Assembly (NCBI GenBank): GCA_021740085.1
Contig: JAIPAL010000001.1
Coordinates: 1-64,000 of the forward strand
Source of the DNA: Crocinitomicaceae bacterium
GTDB lineage: Bacteria > Bacteroidota > Bacteroidia > Flavobacteriales_D > Crocinitomicaceae
Direction of reading: 5' to 3'
DNA length: 64,000 nucleotides
Below, piece after piece: positions 28,571 through 38,594 of the stretch. The first letter of the stretch is position 1. Every line of letters begins with the position of its first letter. Under the pieces are notes generated by a model. That model was given only the letters and a program-made list of their open reading frames with translations, had not been told where the DNA came from and ran no database searches. Position numbers and translations under genes: made by a program.

Positions 28571-28655
28571 CGGAGAGAGGGGGATTCGAACCCCCGTTAC
28601 GTTGCCGTAAACACGCTTTCCAAGCGTGCGCGTTCAGCCACTCTGCCACCTCTCC
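28571..28655 (-). tRNA. tRNA-Ser (anticodon GGA)
   Basis: Minus strand GGAGAGGTGGCAGAGTGGCTGAACGCGCACGCTTGGAAAGCGTGTTTACGGCAACGTAACGGGGGTTCGAATCCCCCTCTCTCCG: cloverleaf with long variable arm; anticodon loop TTGGAAA. Confidence 0.95.
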
Positions 28656-28810
28656 TCTTGTTTTTAAGAGCGCTAAGTTAATGCTTTTTAGTTTTAATAA
28701 GGGGCGAAAAAGCACAAATAGTAAAAAAGACAGGTATGGAAGGAATCACAATGCAAGTGAATTTTCTTTTAAAGGATGGACTTCTCTAGAACTAATTGTA
28801 ATTTTGGTAT

Positions 28811-29374
28811 ATGAAATACCTCATCGTTGGCTTAGGAAATCCTGGTATAGAATACGAAAACACGCGCCACAATGTTGGTTTTCGCGTACTTGATAAGATT
28901 GCTGGGGAATTAGGCGCCACTTTTTCGCTTGACCGAGCAGCTTTCGTTTCGTATGCTAAATATAAAGGGCGGTCCTTGGTATTAATCAAACCGATCACTT
29001 TTATGAACTTATCTGGAAAAGCTGTCAATTACTGGATGCAAAAAGAAGGGGTTTCAATAGAAAATGTTTTAGTAATCACCGACGACTTAGCGCTGCCCTT
29101 TGGTAAATTGAGAATGAAAGGAAGCGGGAGCGACGGGGGGCATAATGGCTTAAAAGATATTCAAGCAACACTTGGAACCAATGCCTATTCTCGCTTGCGA
29201 TTTGGAGTTGGGAGTGATTTTCCGAAAGGACGACAATCGGATTATGTGTTGGGGCAATGGGAAAAGGACGAGGAGCTTGCATTACCGGAGCGACTTAGCA
29301 CCGCGAATTCGTTCGTTTTAAGCTTCTGCACCGCAGGGCTTCAATTAACAATGACTGCTTGGAATGGCAAATAG
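28811..29374 (+). CDS. pth: Peptidyl-tRNA hydrolase
   Basis: MKYLIVGLGNPGIEYENTRHNVGF, KPITFMNLSGKAV, DDLALPFGKLRMKGSGSDGGHNGLKDI. Confidence 0.97.
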   Translation: MKYLIVGLGNPGIEYENTRHNVGFRVLDKIAGELGATFSLDRAAFVSYAKYKGRSLVLIKPITFMNLSGKAVNYWMQKEGVSIENVLVITDDLALPFGKLRMKGSGSDGGHNGLKDIQATLGTNAYSRLRFGVGSDFPKGRQSDYVLGQWEKDEELALPERLSTANSFVLSFCTAGLQLTMTAWNGK

Positions 29375-29383
29375 CTCATTGGA

Positions 29384-31771
29384 TTAACGGATAATCTCGA
29401 AGAATCCCGTGTAATTTAAGTCCTTCTCTTCTATGCGCAACATGAAAAAATACGTGCCGTCTGTAAATCCATCACCCGTCCAATCGTTTTGATAACCCGT
29501 TTTCTCGTATATTAAATTTCCCCAACGATTAAATAACAGTAATTGATTGTCAGGATAAAATTCTAAGAATTCAAACGATAGAAATTCATTTAATCCATCA
29601 TTGTTTGGTGTGATAACATTGGGTACGTGTACTTCTGCTGGTATGGCTTGAATAATGGTACAAAGGGAATCAACACATCCAAAATTATCTTGAATAATAA
29701 GGCATAATGGGTAACTTCCTGGCGTATTAAATGTTTGTCCCCAATCTTGTAAAAAACTAGCCAAGGTGTCATTTAAATACCAATTCCACGATACAATGTT
29801 GGAAGCGGGGGCGGTTGATTCGTCCAAGAACATGACTGGAATTTCTACAATTATTGATGTTGGATCAAGGGAATAGTTGGCGACTGGATTCGGTTGAATA
29901 TACACATTGAAATTCGTCGTGTCAGACGTGCAATTATCCAAGGTGGCATACGCCGAATAAGAGAACATAAGAGGAGTGGTCGTTGTCGTTTGTAGGTCAG
30001 AAAAGGACCCTTGACCCGATTGGTTATTTCCCCAATAATAAACAGTTCCTCCTGGGAGGCAAGAAGTCAAGGAAACGGTGTAAGGAGTGCCAGAACAAAT
30101 TATGGAATCATATACCAAGTCTACATTCGTAGCGGGGATAAGAGGAACCGTTTCGGCTGGAATACCAGAAATGACTGTTCCACAAGCATCCACAATAAGG
30201 GGAGGTGGAATCGTTAATAAAGTGTTGTTTGAATCGCAATAATCAGGGCAATTGGGTATGGTCAGTACAAATTGATGACTTGTTGCCCCAGAACTACAGC
30301 CGTTGTTGGTTCCCAAAGTAACCACTTGCGTGGTCCAAGGATGCGAAAAGGTATAGGGGGCAACTCCATAGCGCGCATAAGCAGTTGCATTTACCGTACA
30401 CTTGTTTGTGCAGAAAGGTGTTTGTGGCGTAAACCATTGATTCCCGTATGATTCCGGCGTTTTTCCATAAACAATAACTTGAAAAGGCCAAAGGGTAGAA
30501 AATGGATCGTATCGAATGTAATTTTGATTACACCCTGCTCCCCACGCATTTCTACCAAGGTGCATGCGCACATAAATATTTGTGGGAGAACAAGATTCTG
30601 GATAGCAACAAGTCAAGGGCGCCATCATATTAAAACTATCTAAATAAGCCGTTCCAGCAAAATTAGCATTCGCTCCCGTAACGGTAAATGTTTGGGAGTT
30701 CCCACAAACGGTGCTAAAATACATGGCTCCATTACTCATGGTGGCAGGCGTAAATGGATCGGCATAAAAGCTAGCGGAAACATACAAACCAGAAACAGAG
30801 ATGCCCGCAGGTATTGTAACAAGAACGCTATCCATATTATAAGAAGGCATAATACACGATGGCATATACCCCCCGCCCCAATTTGCCATTGGACCAGCGA
30901 CTAAAGGATCAATTACAACAGGATAATTTCTGGACGGGTCGTTTAACCAACTACTTGGTATGGCTAGCTGAATTACGGTGCTTCCATCTTCTTTTTTTAT
31001 GATTTTGTGCGAGCCTACTAAACTTGACTTATCAGCATCGTAATAAAATGGAATGAAAATTTTACCTGTCGCTAAACCGTTTTGATTATTAATAATAATG
31101 TCGGTTTGAAAAAAACCATCGCTTAAGGCCGTCGATTCATCTTGCCTCGAAAGCGTATACCCTTCAGGCAAATCAATTTTTTCCTCGATAATTAAATTCT
31201 CGCCTAATCCCTGAGGGGAGCTTTGAAGAATATAGTTACTTTTTATGGCATTTTCAAAAAAGCTTACTTCTTTTCTTAGTTGATCGTTATAGATTAACTG
31301 CGCCTTATTGTTTGCTACTGTTAAATTTCCTAAGGATAAAACGCCATTTATCCAAACTTTATCGGCAACATGTATTTCTTGACCATCGCTGGAGGAAATA
31401 GCATAGGAGCCATTGGTAAATAATTTAGTAGGATAGGGTTGCTGGGCAGCGACCCAGTTTCCTGACGTATTATCCTTTATTAAGCTTGGATTAATGGGCA
31501 TTAGTGCTCCGTCTTTCCCTATATAGTTTATTGGTTTTTTACTGAAAATGCTCTTCGTATCACCTTTTGAATTTGTGAAAGAAGTGGAGAAAATGGAACG
31601 CATTGAGATGGCTTCATTCCACAAGCCGGTATCTAGTGCCGCTAACTTATTTGTTTGATCGTCTGAAAATAAAGGAGCACTAAAGCCCGCTAATTGCCCA
31701 AAAGTAGTTAAGCCTATAAAAACGGAAATTATGCTTAACAGAATGCTTCTATTCGCTTGATTTAATTTCAT
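29384..31771 (-). CDS. Large secreted protein with T9SS type B (gliding motility-associated) C-terminal domain
   Basis: PNVITPNNDGLNEFLSFEFLEFYPDNQLLLFNRWGNLIYEKTGYQNDWTGDGFTDGTYFFMLRIEEKDLNYTGFFEIIR. Confidence 0.88.
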   Translation of the reverse strand: MKLNQANRSILLSIISVFIGLTTFGQLAGFSAPLFSDDQTNKLAALDTGLWNEAISMRSIFSTSFTNSKGDTKSIFSKKPINYIGKDGALMPINPSLIKDNTSGNWVAAQQPYPTKLFTNGSYAISSSDGQEIHVADKVWINGVLSLGNLTVANNKAQLIYNDQLRKEVSFFENAIKSNYILQSSPQGLGENLIIEEKIDLPEGYTLSRQDESTALSDGFFQTDIIINNQNGLATGKIFIPFYYDADKSSLVGSHKIIKKEDGSTVIQLAIPSSWLNDPSRNYPVVIDPLVAGPMANWGGGYMPSCIMPSYNMDSVLVTIPAGISVSGLYVSASFYADPFTPATMSNGAMYFSTVCGNSQTFTVTGANANFAGTAYLDSFNMMAPLTCCYPESCSPTNIYVRMHLGRNAWGAGCNQNYIRYDPFSTLWPFQVIVYGKTPESYGNQWFTPQTPFCTNKCTVNATAYARYGVAPYTFSHPWTTQVVTLGTNNGCSSGATSHQFVLTIPNCPDYCDSNNTLLTIPPPLIVDACGTVISGIPAETVPLIPATNVDLVYDSIICSGTPYTVSLTSCLPGGTVYYWGNNQSGQGSFSDLQTTTTTPLMFSYSAYATLDNCTSDTTNFNVYIQPNPVANYSLDPTSIIVEIPVMFLDESTAPASNIVSWNWYLNDTLASFLQDWGQTFNTPGSYPLCLIIQDNFGCVDSLCTIIQAIPAEVHVPNVITPNNDGLNEFLSFEFLEFYPDNQLLLFNRWGNLIYEKTGYQNDWTGDGFTDGTYFFMLRIEEKDLNYTGFFEIIR

Positions 31772-31877
31772 TCGTTTGTTTCTATTTTTTGCACTAATGT
31801 AATAAATCCATTTTAATTATCTGCTTTTTGAGATAATTCGATAGGGCTATTCTTTGAAATACATTATTTTTGCATCT

Positions 31878-33326
31878 ATGAGTCGTATTAAAATAAAATA
31901 CATTTTAAGTAATGAAGGGCAATTGCTCATTGGACAACGAATTACTGTCAAAGGGTGGGTAAGGGCTTTTAGAAGTAATCGTTTTATTCAAATTAACGAT
32001 GGTTCTTGTTTGTCAAACATTCAAGCTGTCATTGACTTTGAAAAGTATGATGAAGGAATAATTAACCAAATCACCACCGCTGCTGCCGTTTCCGTCTCGG
32101 GAATATTGGTCGCTTCGATTGGGACGGGTCAGTCCGTAGAATTACAAGCAGATGCCATCGAAATTATTGGCGCTGCGCATCCAGATGAAGTTCAAAAGAC
32201 CGTCTTGCAGCCCAAAAAACATAGCCTGGAATTGTTGAGAGAACAGGCACACTTGCGCTTCAGAACCAATACATTCAGTGCAGTATTTAGAATTCGACAC
32301 AATGTTGCCTATGCCATTCATCATTATTTCCATGAAAAAGGGTTTTATTATTTACACACACCCATAATAACTGGCTCTGACGCGGAAGGCGCTGGAGAAA
32401 TGTTTCATGTGTCTACCCTAGACCCTATGTCGCCACCGTTAGATTCCGATGGAAACGTGGATTACAAACAAGATTTTTTTGGAAAAGCTGTTAACCTGAC
32501 CGTTTCAGGACAATTGGAAGCAGAATTAGCCGCCTTGGCGCTTGGGCAAGTGTATACCTTTGGTCCTACGTTTCGTGCAGAAAACTCAAATACATCTAGG
32601 CACCTGGCAGAATTTTGGATGATTGAGCCAGAGGTTGCTTTTAATGACTTGACAGACAATATGGATTTAACAGAAGATTTTTTAAAGTATATCTGTTCCT
32701 ATGTTATTGAAAATTGTCAAGAAGATTTACATTTTTTAGATCAGCGTGAAAAGCAAGAGCAAAGTCAAAAACCAGAAAGTGAACGCAATGAAATTGGATT
32801 AATCGAACGATTAAATTTTGTGATAGAAAATCCATTTAAACGATTAACGTATACGGAAGCGATAACTGTTTTATTAAATTCCAATCACCACAAAAAGAAA
32901 AAGTTCAAGTTTCCCATCCAGTGGGGGATTGATTTACAAAGCGAACATGAGCGTTATTTAGTCGAAAAAGAGTTCAAATGTCCCGTTATTTTAAGTGATT
33001 ATCCAGCAGAAATTAAAGCTTTTTACATGCGCCAAAACGATGATAACAAAACCGTTGCAGCCATGGATGTTTTGTTTCCTGGAATTGGGGAAATTGTTGG
33101 TGGATCACAGCGGGAAGAACGATACGATATTTTATTAGAAAAGTGTAAAGCCTTCCATATTCCAGAAGAGGAACTTTGGTGGTATTTACAGACAAGAAAG
33201 TTGGGAACGGTTCCACATGCTGGTTTTGGCTTGGGATTTGAAAGAATGATTATGTTCGTAACAGGAATGACCAACATAAGAGATGTTATCCCTTTTCCTC
33301 GAACGCCTTTAAATGCTTCATTCTAA
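31878..33326 (+). CDS. asnS: Asparaginyl-tRNA synthetase (start probably 31878)
   Basis: N-terminal OB fold [20 protein letters not shown]; class II motifs [60 protein letters not shown]. Confidence 0.96.
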   Translation: MSRIKIKYILSNEGQLLIGQRITVKGWVRAFRSNRFIQINDGSCLSNIQAVIDFEKYDEGIINQITTAAAVSVSGILVASIGTGQSVELQADAIEIIGAAHPDEVQKTVLQPKKHSLELLREQAHLRFRTNTFSAVFRIRHNVAYAIHHYFHEKGFYYLHTPIITGSDAEGAGEMFHVSTLDPMSPPLDSDGNVDYKQDFFGKAVNLTVSGQLEAELAALALGQVYTFGPTFRAENSNTSRHLAEFWMIEPEVAFNDLTDNMDLTEDFLKYICSYVIENCQEDLHFLDQREKQEQSQKPESERNEIGLIERLNFVIENPFKRLTYTEAITVLLNSNHHKKKKFKFPIQWGIDLQSEHERYLVEKEFKCPVILSDYPAEIKAFYMRQNDDNKTVAAMDVLFPGIGEIVGGSQREERYDILLEKCKAFHIPEEELWWYLQTRKLGTVPHAGFGLGFERMIMFVTGMTNIRDVIPFPRTPLNASF

Positions 33327-33336
33327 TAACTAATTT

Positions 33337-34779
33337 ATGGCACTAAAGCAATATCTTGCGCTAAAAACTGAACAGCGGCTTTCTCCTCAACAAATTCAGT
33401 TAATGAAATTATTACAGGTGCCAACCTTAGAATTAGACCAGCGTATTAAGCAAGAATTGGAAGAAAATCCGGCACTTGAAGAAGGATCAGATGAAGAGGA
33501 AGATTTTCAAGAGGAAGATGAATTTGAAGAATCCAATGAAGAGGAGGATGATTTTGACATCTCTGATTATTTTGATGAAGACGTCGCGGATTATAAAACA
33601 CAAGCCAATAACACCTCTAAAGATGATGAAGAACGTGTTATTCCACTATCTGGGGAGCAAAGTTATCAGGAAAGACTTAGCGAACAACTTCATTTACTAA
33701 CACTTAACGATAAGCAATTTATGATTGCTGACATTCTTATCGGCAACTTGGATGAGTCTGGTTATTTGAGTAGGGAAATAACTGCCATAGTCGATGATCT
33801 CGCCTTTTCATTAAATATTGATGCTGAAGTAAGTGAAATTGAAACGGTACTGTTTTTAATTCAATCATTAGATCCAGCTGGTGTTGGTGCGAGAAATTTA
33901 CGAGAATGCTTATTAATTCAAATTAAACGTCGACAAGACAACTCCATCAACAGGTCTCGGGCTAAGCGAATACTTGAACAATGTTTTGAAGAATTTACTA
34001 AAAAACACTATGATAAAATTGCCAAGAAATTAAATGTGGATGAAGAGGAGTTAAAACAAGCCATTAACGAAATCTTAAAGTTAAATCCGAAGCCGGGAGG
34101 ATCCACGAAAGAATCTGCCAAAAATTACCAACAAATCATTCCTGATTTTCTTTTGATAGAAAATGAGGGGGCCTTAGAACTTACTATTAATAGCAGAAAC
34201 GCGCCGGAATTGAAAATAAGCAAAGAATACGAAATGATGTTGCGCGCATATGCGGAGGGGGCCAAAACATCTAAAACAGATAAGCAAGCGGTTACATTTG
34301 TGAAGCACAAATTGGACAGTGCGATGTGGTTCATAGACGCCATTAAGCAGCGACAACAAACCCTTTTGCTCACCATGAACGCCATCATGCGCTATCAAGA
34401 ACGCTTTTTCATGTCCGGTGATGAAACGAAATTAAGGCCCATGATTTTAAAGGACATTGCCGAAATAGTGAGTCTTGATATTTCAACGGTTTCAAGGGTT
34501 GCAAATAGTAAGTATATTCAAACTAATTTTGGGGTTTTTCCGCTGAAATATTTCTTTTCAGAGTCCTTATCTACCGATTCAGGAGAAGAGGTTTCGACTA
34601 GGGAGGTGAAACAAATTTTGTTAAACGCCATAGAAAATGAGGATAAACACAATCCCTTACCCGATGAAAAATTAATGGAGGTTTTGAATGAAAAAGGTTA
34701 TAATATTGCACGGAGGACCGTGGCTAAATATAGAGAGCAATTAAACCTTCCCGTAGCGAGAATGCGTAAAAAACTATAA
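33337..34779 (+). CDS. rpoN: RNA polymerase sigma-54 factor
   Basis: LALKTEQRLSPQQIQLMKLLQVPTLELDQRIKQELEENPALE; RPMILKDIAEIVSLDISTVSRVANSKYIQTNFGVFPLKYFFSE; ARRTVAKYREQLNLPVARMRKKL (RpoN box). Confidence 0.97.
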   Translation: MALKQYLALKTEQRLSPQQIQLMKLLQVPTLELDQRIKQELEENPALEEGSDEEEDFQEEDEFEESNEEEDDFDISDYFDEDVADYKTQANNTSKDDEERVIPLSGEQSYQERLSEQLHLLTLNDKQFMIADILIGNLDESGYLSREITAIVDDLAFSLNIDAEVSEIETVLFLIQSLDPAGVGARNLRECLLIQIKRRQDNSINRSRAKRILEQCFEEFTKKHYDKIAKKLNVDEEELKQAINEILKLNPKPGGSTKESAKNYQQIIPDFLLIENEGALELTINSRNAPELKISKEYEMMLRAYAEGAKTSKTDKQAVTFVKHKLDSAMWFIDAIKQRQQTLLLTMNAIMRYQERFFMSGDETKLRPMILKDIAEIVSLDISTVSRVANSKYIQTNFGVFPLKYFFSESLSTDSGEEVSTREVKQILLNAIENEDKHNPLPDEKLMEVLNEKGYNIARRTVAKYREQLNLPVARMRKKL

Positions 34780-34781
34780 AT

Positions 34782-35429
34782 ATGAAGGTTCTTTCACATA
34801 TCTTTTCTTGGGTGTTTTTACCGTTGTTAATGCCTGCATACGGCTTGTTAATAAGCTTGTACTATCCCTCTGAAGGATTGGTGTATTCATCTATGAACAT
34901 GTTTAATATACCGCCTGACATCAAGACTCAGTTATTTTGGTTGTTTTTTATCTTTAGTTGTGCGGCGCCTGGACTCTCTTTTGTGATGTTGCATCAACGC
35001 AAAATTATTACCACAATAGATATGGAAAACGCAAGGGAAAGAAATATTCCCTTGTTGATAATGTTTGCGTATTGTGCTTTTTTGTATGCCCTGTTTCTCT
35101 ATAAGGCACCTAATGGACTTTTACCCAAGTATTTTTATGCCCTTCCCCTTTCAGGAACCATTGTAACGGCTTGTTTTATTTATATTAATCGGTGGATTAA
35201 AATTTCTATGCACGCTGGTGGTGGTGGTATTTTATGTGGCTACCTCATTGCTTTTTTTATAGCTCAAACCCAAGCTCCCATCTTGCTAATCGCCCTTGCA
35301 TTTCTGGTATCAGGCCTCACCATTTCAGCACGGTTATATTTAAAGAAACACGAGGAAATTGAGGTGTATGCTGGGTGGTTATTAGCCTTTGCAATAACCT
35401 TCTCTTGTAATTGGTTTTATCCGTCTTAG
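34782..35429 (+). CDS. Integral membrane protein, possibly PAP2-phosphatase-related
   Basis: 215 aa multi-TM; SMHAGGGGILCGYLIAF segment; directly downstream of rpoN. Confidence 0.6.
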   Translation: MKVLSHIFSWVFLPLLMPAYGLLISLYYPSEGLVYSSMNMFNIPPDIKTQLFWLFFIFSCAAPGLSFVMLHQRKIITTIDMENARERNIPLLIMFAYCAFLYALFLYKAPNGLLPKYFYALPLSGTIVTACFIYINRWIKISMHAGGGGILCGYLIAFFIAQTQAPILLIALAFLVSGLTISARLYLKKHEEIEVYAGWLLAFAITFSCNWFYPS

Positions 35430-35438
35430 CGTATTATT

Positions 35439-37283
35439 CTACTCCACGGTAACCGACTTCGCTAAATTGCGCGGTTGGTCAACGTTACAGTTTCGCATAA
35501 CAGCAATGTGATAAGAAAGTAATTGAAAAGGAATGGTCGCTAGTAAGGGCACCAATATTTCATTTGTTTCTGGGATTTCAATAACATGGTCTGCCATTTC
35601 CCTAACCTGCGTATCGCCTTCTGTTACGATGGCTATTATTTTTCCTTTTCGGGCCTTTACTTCTTGAATATTAGAAACTACTTTTTCGTAGGAATTCCCT
35701 TTGGTAGCAATTACAAAGACAGGCATGTTTGCATCGATAAGGGCAATTGGACCGTGTTTCATTTCAGCTGCAGGATATCCTTCCGCATGTATGTAGGAAA
35801 TTTCTTTGAGTTTTAACGCGCCTTCTAATGCTACTGGAAAAGAACTACCTCTCCCTAAATATAAGGCGTTAGTAGCATCTTTGTATTCCAGGGCAATTTG
35901 CTCAATCTTCCCGTTTGTCTCAAGTACTTTTTTAACTTTTTCTGGGATTGCTTCCAATTCAGTTAATAAAATTCTAAAGTTGGTTTCCGAAATGGATCCT
36001 TTTTTATGTGCCAACGACAAGGCCATAAGTGTTAGAACGGTTACTTGAGCAGTAAAGGCTTTTGTTGAAGCAACACCTATTTCTGGTCCAGCGTGTGTAT
36101 AAGATCCGGCGTCTGTTATGCGCGAAATGGAAGACCCTACCACGTTACAAATTCCTAATATGGTTGCACCTTTCGACTTTGCTAATTCTAAGGCTGCCAT
36201 GGTGTCTGCGGTTTCTCCTGATTGTGAAATCGCAATAACAACATCGTTTTCACTTAAAATAGGATTTCGGTACCTAAATTCACTAGCATACTCCACTTCT
36301 ACATTAATTCTTGCCAGGTCTTCTATTAAATATTCTCCCACTAGCGCTGCGTGCCATGAGGTTCCACAAGCAACCAGAATTAAGCGATTCGCTTGGATCA
36401 TTTTTTGTTCATAATCCTTAATTCCCCCCAAGGTAACTCTTCCTTCTTGTGCATTTAAACGCCCACGCAAACAATCCTGAATAGACCTTGGCTGTTCGTG
36501 GATTTCTTTTAGCATGAAATGTTCGTATCCTCCTTTTTCCAAGGCCTCGAGCTCCATTTCTAATTGCTGAATATACGGTCTTTTTTCTTCGTCATTAATG
36601 CTGAATAGCTTTAACTCTTCGCCGAATTTAATTACAGCAATTTCTTCATCTTCCAAGTAGACAACCTGCTTTGTATACTCCACAATTGGTGTTGCGTCGG
36701 AGGCGAGGTAAAAATCTCCCTCCTCTCCTATTCCAACAACAAGCGGGCTGCTTTTTCTTGCTGCCACCATTTGATTGGGAAAGTCTTTTGAAATTGCCAC
36801 AATCGCGTAAGCACCAACCACATGTGAAAGGGCCATACGCAAAGCTTCTCCAAACCACACTTTTTCTTTTTTCCCAATGTTATCGACTAGATGAACAAGT
36901 ACCTCGGTATCAGTTTCACTTTTGAAAACATACCCTTGTTTTATTAATTCTTGTTTAAGTGCGTCGTAGTTCTCAATTATACCATTGTGAATGAGTGCTA
37001 ATGATCCGTCCATAGAAATGTGGGGGTGAGCATTAACATCTGTTGGGGGGCCGTGTGTGGCCCAACGTGTATGGCCAATTCCTATGGCTCCTTCTGCGTT
37101 TTTTTCCGAAATAAATGCCTCGAGGTTTGCAACCTTGCCAGCGCATTTATAGATATTCAATTCCCCCTTATCGATTAAGGCAACCCCAGCGCTATCATAT
37201 CCACGATATTCAAGGCGTTTTAGCCCTTTTATTATTATTGGAAAAGCATCTTTTTTTCCAATGTAAGCAACAATTCCACACAT
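35439..37283 (-). CDS. glmS: Glutamine--fructose-6-phosphate aminotransferase (isomerizing)
   Basis: MCGIVAYIGKKDA...LKRLEYRGYDSAGVAL; GHTRWATHGPPTDVNAHPH; C-term NVDQPRNLAKSVTVE. Confidence 0.97.
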   Translation of the reverse strand: MCGIVAYIGKKDAFPIIIKGLKRLEYRGYDSAGVALIDKGELNIYKCAGKVANLEAFISEKNAEGAIGIGHTRWATHGPPTDVNAHPHISMDGSLALIHNGIIENYDALKQELIKQGYVFKSETDTEVLVHLVDNIGKKEKVWFGEALRMALSHVVGAYAIVAISKDFPNQMVAARKSSPLVVGIGEEGDFYLASDATPIVEYTKQVVYLEDEEIAVIKFGEELKLFSINDEEKRPYIQQLEMELEALEKGGYEHFMLKEIHEQPRSIQDCLRGRLNAQEGRVTLGGIKDYEQKMIQANRLILVACGTSWHAALVGEYLIEDLARINVEVEYASEFRYRNPILSENDVVIAISQSGETADTMAALELAKSKGATILGICNVVGSSISRITDAGSYTHAGPEIGVASTKAFTAQVTVLTLMALSLAHKKGSISETNFRILLTELEAIPEKVKKVLETNGKIEQIALEYKDATNALYLGRGSSFPVALEGALKLKEISYIHAEGYPAAEMKHGPIALIDANMPVFVIATKGNSYEKVVSNIQEVKARKGKIIAIVTEGDTQVREMADHVIEIPETNEILVPLLATIPFQLLSYHIAVMRNCNVDQPRNLAKSVTVE

Positions 37284-37286
37284 AAT

Positions 37287-38576
37287 CTAATAGGTTGTAT
37301 AGGTTACTACTAAGCGGGGCGCAAATTTATTATTGGTGTTTTTTCCGTTGAAAATAATCCGTTCTGACGAATTAATAAAATACCGTGGTGATAAAATAAG
37401 CCCTGTGTTTTCAATGTCTTGATTTAAAATGGCTTGTACGTACTGCTTTAAATCAATTTTAAATTCTTTATTAAAATCATCTAATGTACCTAGAACACCT
37501 AAACTAGTATAGGCTGTCTCCGATTCTTTTATTCGTGTGGCCACCGAAATATTCACCCCCGGTTTATATCGATTAAAACTCTGAAACTGGATAGGTAAAT
37601 GTAATTCTGCACGATGAATTATTTTATTTTTTGAGAGGGCACTTAGACCTGGTATTTTTACTACGGCTCGTAAATTAAATGCTTGAGCATAAAATGCCTT
37701 GTTGCCAAGGGTGCTGTCTTGTAAGATTTGGTCAATTGGCGTTCCTGTATAATCTTTATCGATGTGGGTAAAGTCGGCACAAGAACTATTAATTAGCAAG
37801 TCGAAGGTCTTTGATAAGCCTGCTTGATGAAAATAAATGGTCATTTTTGAAGCCGGGTCACTTAAATTAAAATAAAAAATGCCGCCATTTCCTAAGGCTT
37901 GATTTCCGTTATTCGTCTGTATTTTAATTCCTTTAAAGTAGCTCAGAAAGGCCTCATTGCTGCTAAAGGTAGCACTTCCACTTGTTGCTTCTGTTATGAG
38001 TGCTTTTGCTAAATTAGTGTCAAGGGGAATTCTTAATTGTGGATTAAGGCTGTCACCTCCAACGATCGTTTTATTAATCGGGTCGGGAATTATTGTGCCT
38101 AAACCAAATGGCACTAAGTTATTCGGCTTTGTACTTTTGTTCGTGAAGGCATAATAAGTGGAGTCAATGTTTATGTCCTCATTCAGTTCATACACTTCAA
38201 ACGTTTGTGGAGTTAGGTCCCCATAATAGCCGACATATTTCAAAGCTAAAACAAAAGAGTCAATAATTATTGTAGAGGGATCCCCAAAATTAGGGTTTAT
38301 TCCTGCAAGGCGTATTTGCGTATAAAAAGACGCGTTAAATTTTCCAAATGTTGGATCGGTATAGCTTCCTAAAATAACATTGGCAGCGTTGTCGGTAATT
38401 ATAGAATCCTCCTCAATTGTATAAGAAAGAATGTCAAAAGTATCTGTTGTTGTGCCATATAGATAGGTGTCATCGTCTAAGATATCTTTCCCCAATGCAC
38501 TATCCTTTTTTTTACATGAGGTAGCACATGTAAGTAATAATAAAGCTATTAAAAGAGAAAAGCTGGTTGTTTTCAT
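37287..38576 (-). CDS. DUF4270 family lipoprotein
   Basis: Lipobox LLTCATSCKKKDSALGKDILDDD; DTYLYGTTTDTFDILSYTIEEDSIITDNAANVILGSYTDPTFGKFNASFYTQIRL typical DUF4270. Confidence 0.8.
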   Translation of the reverse strand: MKTTSFSLLIALLLLTCATSCKKKDSALGKDILDDDTYLYGTTTDTFDILSYTIEEDSIITDNAANVILGSYTDPTFGKFNASFYTQIRLAGINPNFGDPSTIIIDSFVLALKYVGYYGDLTPQTFEVYELNEDINIDSTYYAFTNKSTKPNNLVPFGLGTIIPDPINKTIVGGDSLNPQLRIPLDTNLAKALITEATSGSATFSSNEAFLSYFKGIKIQTNNGNQALGNGGIFYFNLSDPASKMTIYFHQAGLSKTFDLLINSSCADFTHIDKDYTGTPIDQILQDSTLGNKAFYAQAFNLRAVVKIPGLSALSKNKIIHRAELHLPIQFQSFNRYKPGVNISVATRIKESETAYTSLGVLGTLDDFNKEFKIDLKQYVQAILNQDIENTGLILSPRYFINSSERIIFNGKNTNNKFAPRLVVTYTTY

Positions 38577-38594
38577 TAGATAATGACCCTTTAG

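Noticed and set aside
17363-28655. Considered calling a prophage or ICE
   Set aside because: No integrase, relaxase, capsid, terminase or transposase reading frame was seen; only an island-like pattern is supported.
28269-28893. Overlapping + strand ORFs 28269-28610, 28375-28893 and 28472-28681 (GERGIRTPVTLP / AERGGFEPPLRCRKHAFQACAFSHSATSP / REGDSNPRYVAVNTLSKRARSATLPPLL)
   Set aside because: They read through the antisense of tRNA-Ser and its tandem repeats; such peptides are a classic spurious-ORF signature over tRNA genes.
36646-36925. Opposite-strand ORFs within glmS (36646-36858, 36671-36925)
   Set aside because: Embedded in glmS coding sequence; low-complexity translation consistent with shadow ORFs.
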